From Myxococcales bacterium UBA5297 (GTDB lineage Bacteria; Myxococcota; Myxococcia; Myxococcales; UBA5297), in contig DHSB01000113.1 of assembly GCA_002408385.1 (NCBI GenBank), positions 1 to 17,144 on the forward strand: a stretch of DNA of 17,144 bases, written 5' to 3'. The notes below the pieces were generated by a model. The model did not search any database. It was given only the letters and a program-made list of their open reading frames with translations, and was not told where the DNA came from. Below are positions 13,156-17,144 of this stretch, piece after piece. Both the position numbers and the translations under genes were made by a program. How positions within the stretch are numbered: the stretch's first letter is position 1; each line of letters opens with the position of its first letter.

Positions 13156-14481
13156 TCATCGGCGCCTCTCGTCGCTCGCGGTCTGCTCGGCTGAGCGCCC
13201 CTGGCGCACCCCGCGCACCGCGCCCAAGACGAGTTGGCGGGCCCGTTCGGCCTTCTCGGGCGCGCAGTAGACGCGCTTGAGGTGCAGCGCGCCCGCGTAG
13301 CGCTGGTAGAGCGGCGTGTAGTCGGCGATGGGCGTGGTCGTGCCCGCGTGCGGGTCGACGACGTAGAGCGGAGGCCCGCCCCCGTCGGCGAGGTACTTCG
13401 AGAGCACGCCGAGCGATTCGCTGCGGAAGTGCTCGATCCCCTCGGCGCCGAGCGCCTGGGAGATGGCGTCGAAGTCGTAGTCGCGGTCGAGCTCGGTCGC
13501 CTGGGCGACGAGCTTGTACCCGTGCCGGCCGACGATTCGCCGCGCCCAGCGGTTCGACGAGCGGCGCAGGGCCGTCGCCAGCGTCACGTCGTCGCAGTCG
13601 ACGAACCTCTCGGGGTCGGCGGGGATCTCGAACCCTCCGGGCTCCTCGAGGTAGTAGCGGCGCAGCATCTCGTCGAAGTTGACGCTCGTGTGGTGGAAGT
13701 AGACCGACACGAACATGTGGAAGCGCGACAGCAGGAAGTCCTCGAAGGCGAAGATGGCCGCCTTGGCGAGCGCCAGATAGACCCGCCCCTCGCTCTCGAT
13801 CGGCATCAGGTTCTGCACGAGCCAGTCGAGGTCGAAGCGGCCGTAGTTGACCCCGGTGAAGGCCGAGTCGCGCTGCAGGTAGTCCATGCGGTCCGAGTCG
13901 AGCTCGCCTGAGACGAGCTGGCGCAGCACCGGCATGAAGTCCCTGCCCCCGGCGACGAAGGCCGAGCCGCCCGGGGGCTCGACCCCGGAGACGAGCGAGA
14001 CGATCGCCGCGGGCGACAGGCCGAAGGGGCCGAGCTGGCCCTCGAGCACCGGGGTGAAGCTCGAGTCGAGCAGGATGCGGGCGGTGAAGTCCTCGTGGTC
14101 CGCCTGGCCCTCCGACGGCTCGCACAGCCAGCCGGGCAGCCCGAGCGCGGCGCGGGTCGGGGCGATGCGCTCGGAGGCGTGCGAGAGCGGCATGTGGCCG
14201 ATGTCGTGGCAGAGCACCGCGACGCGCACCGCCTGGCGCATCCGGACCCGCTCGGGTCCGGGCACGCTTGCGCGGGCGAAGACCGTGTCGAAAAGGCGGG
14301 TCGCGACGTGCATCGCGCCCAGGGAATGGGCAAACCGCGTGTGGGTCGCCCCCGGGAACGCCAGCTCGCCGAAACCGAGCTGCCTGACGTTGCGCAGCCG
14401 CTGGAAGAAGCGGCTGTCGAGAAGCGGGACCTCGGGGTCGCCGACCGGAATGGTGCCGTGGATGGGATCGCGGATGCGCAT
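13156..14481 (-). CDS. HD-domain phosphohydrolase, dGTPase/SAMHD1/YwfO-like
   Basis: A 441-residue soluble metal-dependent phosphohydrolase, close in length to Bacillus YwfO (433, recalled). Family hallmarks run in order: IRDPIHGTI at the N-terminus, LRNVRQLGFGELAFPGATHTRFAHSLG (first metal His47, with His52), LCHDIGHMPLSH (His92, Asp93, His96) and ELDSDRMDYLQRDSAFTGV (191-209). In the last motif Asp197 and Arg198 align with the distal metal Asp and following Lys of SAMHD1. These features indicate hydrolysis of (deoxy)nucleoside triphosphates, but substrate and allostery cannot be read from sequence. I start at 14481 because homology begins there; a GTG at 14499 is possible. Neither start has a Shine-Dalgarno, so the message may be leaderless. 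It is divergent from the FIST-mug pair; together with mug it may serve nucleotide-pool or DNA quality, which is inference. Confidence 0.93.
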   Translation of the reverse strand: MRIRDPIHGTIPVGDPEVPLLDSRFFQRLRNVRQLGFGELAFPGATHTRFAHSLGAMHVATRLFDTVFARASVPGPERVRMRQAVRVAVLCHDIGHMPLSHASERIAPTRAALGLPGWLCEPSEGQADHEDFTARILLDSSFTPVLEGQLGPFGLSPAAIVSLVSGVEPPGGSAFVAGGRDFMPVLRQLVSGELDSDRMDYLQRDSAFTGVNYGRFDLDWLVQNLMPIESEGRVYLALAKAAIFAFEDFLLSRFHMFVSVYFHHTSVNFDEMLRRYYLEEPGGFEIPADPERFVDCDDVTLATALRRSSNRWARRIVGRHGYKLVAQATELDRDYDFDAISQALGAEGIEHFRSESLGVLSKYLADGGGPPLYVVDPHAGTTTPIADYTPLYQRYAGALHLKRVYCAPEKAERARQLVLGAVRGVRQGRSAEQTASDERRR

Positions 14482-14579
14482 GGCGACGGATACGACCACT
14501 GGAGGAAGGAAGGTCGCAAGGACAGTCGACCGTCGAGACTCGAGAGCTCATACCGAACCGGCGTTCACTCCTCGCGAGC

Positions 14580-14600
14580 GCCGGTGCGGCTCGCACCGGC
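14580..14600. promoter_or_regulatory. Perfect 9-bp inverted repeat between divergent genes
   Basis: GCCGGTGCG (14580-14588) and CGCACCGGC (14592-14600) form a perfect inverted repeat around GCT. It lies near the middle of the 224-base space between the HD gene (start 14481) and the FIST gene (start 14706), where a shared operator could control both. No T run follows on either strand, so it is not a normal terminator. Confidence 0.42.
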
Positions 14601-14705
14601 CCTAACGCTGCTCGGTTGGCATCCTTGCTACCCCACCGGATTTCCCAGAGCTCGCCCCTGTCAGGTATCGTGCGCTTCATCACACTTGGCACACGGAGAG
14701 AGACC

Positions 14706-15917
14706 ATGACAGCGCCCTTGACTGTCGTCACGGCCACCGCGGCCGCCGACGAGCAACAAGCCATCCGCGAGACCCTCGACCAGCTTCGGGCAAAGGCGGG
14801 CTCGGCCGCGATACGCGGGGGCCTGCTCTTCCACACCATCGGCTACGACGCGGCGCAGCTCCAGGCGCTGCTGCGCGAGGGATTGCCAGGCGTCCCCCTG
14901 CTCGGCGCCACCGAGTGCGCGGGCACCGGGGTGACCGGCGGCGGGTTCAAGACGGGCAAGTCGCTCGTCGGCTGGTGGCTGGCCGGCGACGGCTTTCGTT
15001 TCGGCGTCGCTGCCGCCGAGAAGCTGGGCGATCCGGTCGCGCTCGGACGACAGCTCGCCAATCGCGCTCTCGAGGCCGGCGGCTTTGGCGCCAGCCAGGC
15101 CCGCTTCGCCATCGTCAACCCGACGCCGGGCGACGAGGAGTCGATCCTTCATGGCCTCTACACCGAGCTCGACCGCCGGGTCGCGATCATCGGCGGCAGC
15201 GCCGCCGACAACGACCTGAGCGGCCAGTGGCGCGTCTGGACACACGACTTCGTCAGCGGCAACGGCGTCGCCGTCGCGCTGTGCGACTGGCCGTGGCGCA
15301 TCGCCATCAACTACCAGTCCGGCTACCTGCCGACGACCAAGCGCGGCAAGGTGACCCGCGCCGAGGGCCGCGTGATCCACGAGATCGATGGCCAGCCGGC
15401 GGCCGAGGTCTACGACACTTGGCTCGGCGGCAAGCTCGACTCGTTCCTGCGCGACGGCGGCACGGTCCTCGGGCACACGACGATGAACCCGCTGGGCGTG
15501 ACGCGCGGCTTGTTCGGCGGCATCGAGGCCTACGTGCTCGCCCATCCCGAGCGCGTGATTGTCCCGGAGAAGGCGCTCAGACTCTTCACCCGCATCAAGG
15601 AGGGCGAAGAGGTGGTGATGATGAGCACCTCGCCCGAGGCGCTCGTCGCCCGCGGCGCCAACGTCGCCCGCCTCGCGCTCAGCCGCGCCGGGCTGCAGCC
15701 CGAGCAGATCGTGGGCGGTCTGCTCGTCTACTGCGCCGGCTGCATGCTGGCGATCCAGGACAAGATGCCGCACCTGTTTGCCGACTTCGAAAGGACGATC
15801 GGCGGAGTGCCCTACGTCGCCTACTTCCCGTACGGCGAGCAGGGCTGCGTGCTGCCGCGCCAGGTCGACCACGGCAACCTGATGGCCTGCGTCCTGCTGC
15901 TGTCGGCGGAAGAGTAG
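14706..15917 (+). CDS. FIST-domain (FIST_N plus FIST_C) protein
   Basis: A 403-residue soluble protein made only of the FIST sensory module. FIST_N spans about 25-220: LLFHTIGYDAAQLQALL, VPLLGATECAGTGVTGGGF, ARFAIVNPTPGDEESIL and IIGGSAADND. FIST_C follows at about 235-395: GYLPTTKRGKVTRAEGRVI, PAAEVYDTWLG, MSTSPEALV, LLVYCAGCMLAIQDKM and the end signature YFPYGEQG followed by HGNLMACVLLLS. FIST domains are predicted to bind small ligands, probably amino acids, and are often joined to or encoded beside kinases or cyclic-di-GMP proteins. This one has neither fused. Two cysteines in YCAGCM could bind metal or be redox-active (inference). The start at 14706 has GGAGA six bases upstream, while the longer frame to 14616 lacks a ribosome site. 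Its last codons provide the likely ribosome site for mug. Confidence 0.93.
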   Translation: MTAPLTVVTATAAADEQQAIRETLDQLRAKAGSAAIRGGLLFHTIGYDAAQLQALLREGLPGVPLLGATECAGTGVTGGGFKTGKSLVGWWLAGDGFRFGVAAAEKLGDPVALGRQLANRALEAGGFGASQARFAIVNPTPGDEESILHGLYTELDRRVAIIGGSAADNDLSGQWRVWTHDFVSGNGVAVALCDWPWRIAINYQSGYLPTTKRGKVTRAEGRVIHEIDGQPAAEVYDTWLGGKLDSFLRDGGTVLGHTTMNPLGVTRGLFGGIEAYVLAHPERVIVPEKALRLFTRIKEGEEVVMMSTSPEALVARGANVARLALSRAGLQPEQIVGGLLVYCAGCMLAIQDKMPHLFADFERTIGGVPYVAYFPYGEQGCVLPRQVDHGNLMACVLLLSAEE

Positions 15918-15924
15918 TCGGCCG

Positions 15925-16497
15925 ATGCCGCCTCGTTCCGCGCGGGCGCAGCCCCTCGCGCCCGCGTGGACGCCTTTCTCGCCCATGCCCCGACCCGCCG
16001 ACGTCCTCGTCCCGCGCCCGCGAATCTTCTTCGTGGGCATCAACCCGAGCCTGCGCTCCGAGGCGGTCGGCCACCACTTCGCAGGCCCGGGCAACCCTTT
16101 CTGGCGCCTTCTCTATGAGGCACAGCTCGTCCCCGAACCGCTGCGCGCCGAGGACGATCAGCGGCTCGCCGAGTTCGGCCTCGCGCTCGCCAACCTCTGC
16201 CCCCGCCCCACGCGCGCGGCCTCGGAGCTGACGGCCAAAGAGTACGAGGAGGGCAAGGCCGCGCTCGCGCAGAAGATCCGCGCGACCTGCCCGAAGGTCG
16301 TCGCCTTCGTCGGCCTGACCGTCTACCAGCGCTTCTTCCGCTCGAAGAGCCGCGGCGCGGGGGCCAAGCCCGAGATCCTCGAGGGCGCCCGCGTCTTCGT
16401 CGTCCCCAATCCGAGCGGGCTCAACGCCACCTATCCCGGGTTTCGCGACAAGCTTGTCTGGTTCGAGCGGCTGCGCGAGTTCGCCGACGAGGGATAG
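15925..16497 (+). CDS. mug: G/U mismatch-specific uracil-DNA glycosylase
   Basis: A base-excision repair enzyme that removes uracil or ethenocytosine opposite guanine. Motif 1 is FFVGINPSLR, with the catalytic-site Asn40 corresponding to Asn18 of E. coli Mug. FAGPGNPFWRLLYEA (52-66) matches E. coli FAHPANRFWKVIYQA. Motif 2 is VVPNPSGLNATYP (159-171), the intercalating loop region. Total length is 190 residues against 168 in E. coli. The extra is an N-terminal Pro/Ala/Arg-rich stretch of 20 residues. I chose 15925 because GGAAGAG, inside the end of the FIST gene, is suitably placed; an ATG at 15985 (MPRPADVL) starts where homology starts but has no ribosome site. The gap to the FIST stop is only seven bases, so translation is probably coupled. 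Confidence 0.93.
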   Translation: MPPRSARAQPLAPAWTPFSPMPRPADVLVPRPRIFFVGINPSLRSEAVGHHFAGPGNPFWRLLYEAQLVPEPLRAEDDQRLAEFGLALANLCPRPTRAASELTAKEYEEGKAALAQKIRATCPKVVAFVGLTVYQRFFRSKSRGAGAKPEILEGARVFVVPNPSGLNATYPGFRDKLVWFERLREFADEG

Positions 16498-16665
16498 GGC
16501 GGGGTGGACCCCGAAGGGCTCCGACGGCGCTCGATCCAAGGGCCCTGCCCGCTGCCGCCCACCGGATCCTGCACAAGCGCACCGACAAGGCGAGTTACCG
16601 GTCGGCCCATGCTTGTCGACGGGCCACTCGACGCAAGGCGTGTCGAAGAATCCTTCGAGCGGTAA

Positions 16666-16709
16666 CCGGTCAGCCCGAGCGTAGGCCGAGCCTGCGAGGC
16701 CGCAAGTCG
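16666..16709 (+). repeat. 44-nt repeat M2, direct copy
   Basis: Near-perfect reverse complement of 12979-13022 (42 of 44 bases) and similar to 8613-8645. It lies 21 bases left of an M1 copy; at the other locus the M2 copy is flipped and 79 bases from M1, so the modules move or invert independently. Confidence 0.8.
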
Positions 16710-16730
16710 GGCCTCAGGGTGAGCAGCAGC

Positions 16731-16766
16731 GGACGGAGTCGAAGAAGGATTTCTCGACGGATCTTC
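16731..16766 (+). repeat. 36-nt dispersed repeat M1, copy 3
   Basis: Begins GGACGGAGTCGAAGAAGG and ends TCTTC, with three mismatches to copy 1 and four to copy 2. Preceded by CTCAGGGTGAGC, which is partly kept before copy 2 (GGGGGTGAGC) and copy 1 (GGAGAGCGG), so the true element extends to its left. Confidence 0.78.
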
Positions 16767-16788
16767 GCGAAGCTCAAGCTCTTTCCGA

Positions 16789-16979
16789 GGGGCTGGCGTA
16801 GCGGAAGCTACGGCGGTGCCCCGAGTCGGCCGGGTAGCTCGGGGTAACCGGGCAAACTGCAGATATCCGGTCGGTGCCCGAACAACAACTCGCCGGCCGG
16901 AGCGGACGCTCCATCGCCATCTCGATCGATGGATGAGCAAGACGAGCGTTGCGGCGCCGGTCCGAATCGGTTCGGACCG
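16789..16979 (+). ncRNA. Candidate structured RNA (hairpin cluster)
   Basis: Within 191 bases there are several strong hairpins. CGTAGC/GCTACG (16797-16802/16807-16812) closes a GGAA loop of the GNRA class and is enclosed by GGGGC/GCCCC (16789-16793/16818-16822). CCCCGAG/CTCGGGG (16819-16825/16838-16844) competes with that outer stem for 16819-16822. CGGGCA/TGCCCG (16849-16854/16875-16880), CCATCG/CGATGG (16911-16916/16927-16932) and CGGTCCGAA/TTCGGACCG (16958-16966/16971-16979, TCGG loop) follow. The strand is chosen from the GNRA loop only. It matches no RNA family I can recognise. Promoter and terminator are not evident. Confidence 0.35.
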
Positions 16980-17144
16980 AACGAGAGCGCAACAGAGCGC
17001 GTCGGCGGCAACTCGAGCTTGTCCAGAGCAGGCCGGAGCCATGTCGAGAGGTCGCGAACATTGGTCCTGCGGCCGCCGAAGCTTGTCCGCCCGTCTGTCG
17101 GGCTTGTCGGGCAGCGACAGAACCTTGTCCGACCGTTGCAAGAG

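Larger units (their letters stand above)
16498..17144. other. 647-base non-coding region at the window edge
   Basis: No gene is supported. The 236-codon minus-strand frame across it (16431-17141) is low-complexity, reads through the M2 repeat and overlaps the end of mug. The left part has repeat modules, including two direct copies of ACCGGTCRGCCC (about 16595 and 16666) and the palindrome GGTAACC. The middle has the hairpin cluster listed separately. The right end has CTTGTC recurring four times (about 17018-17128) and a hairpin CTGTCG/CGACAG at 17095-17100/17115-17120. A gene may start beyond the edge. Confidence 0.5.

Noticed and set aside
14612..14625. Sigma-54-like TGGCA and TTGCT upstream of the FIST gene
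   Set aside because: The GG and GC pairs are nine rather than twelve bases apart, which is incompatible with a sigma-54 promoter.
16431..17141. 236-codon minus-strand frame at the right end
   Set aside because: It overlaps mug, translates the M2 repeat and several hairpins, and is low-complexity Ser/Arg/Pro; the same false peptide appears at 12979-13022.
1..17144. CRISPR arrays, tRNA or rRNA genes, transposases, phage or defence genes
   Set aside because: The repeats are too few and too dispersed for CRISPR, no tRNA T-loop or rRNA motif was seen, and no mobile-element or defence protein is encoded.

Overview
The window is GC-rich bacterial chromosomal DNA. It carries a two-component-rich set of genes: two orphan histidine kinases, one receiver-only regulator, and one receiver plus phosphotransfer-domain protein. 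Intergenic spaces are long and full of hairpins and dispersed repeats. Base composition, putative promoters of the form TTGnCn-N17-19-TAnnnT, and the gene families suggest a free-living Gram-negative bacterium, perhaps a Myxococcota or other deltaproteobacterial lineage. That assignment is an inference; no rRNA or tRNA is present to test it. I recognise no CRISPR array, transposase, phage gene or named defence system.

Layout. 1-273: non-coding, with a structured repeat (copy A) and a 36-nt repeat that runs into the end of the first gene. 274-3324 (minus): a PAS histidine kinase, a PIG-L/LmbE zinc deacetylase, and a nagB glucosamine-6-phosphate deaminase broken by an in-frame amber codon and a one-base frameshift. 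3456-3967 (plus): a decayed metallo-beta-lactamase-fold gene. 4093-4521 (minus): a TerB-like protein, divergent from 4801-6732 (plus), which holds a small membrane-anchored protein and a two-TM HAMP histidine kinase. 6741-6880: copy B of the structured repeat. 6924-8056 (minus): a CoA-binding YccU-like protein and a stand-alone receiver protein. 8057-8736: non-coding, hairpin-rich.

8737-11872 (minus): an envelope and lipid block with a secreted unknown protein, a VTT(DedA)-PAP2 fusion and phosphatidylserine synthase pssA. 11979-12611 (minus): a receiver domain fused to a histidine-bearing DHp helix pair with no ATPase domain. 12612-13155: non-coding repeats. 13156-14481 (minus): an HD-domain phosphohydrolase of the dGTPase/SAMHD1/YwfO type, divergent from 14706-16497 (plus), a FIST-domain protein coupled to Mug uracil-DNA glycosylase. 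16498-17144: non-coding, with repeat modules and a cluster of strong hairpins that could be a structured RNA.

The genes do not form one pathway. The firm functional units are deacetylase plus deaminase (amino-sugar turnover, now apparently broken), VTT-PAP2 plus PssA (phospholipid metabolism) and FIST-Mug (translationally coupled). The most unusual material is the REC-DHp protein, the pair of homologous structured repeats A and B, the mosaic 36-nt and 44-nt repeat modules, and the hairpin cluster at the right end.
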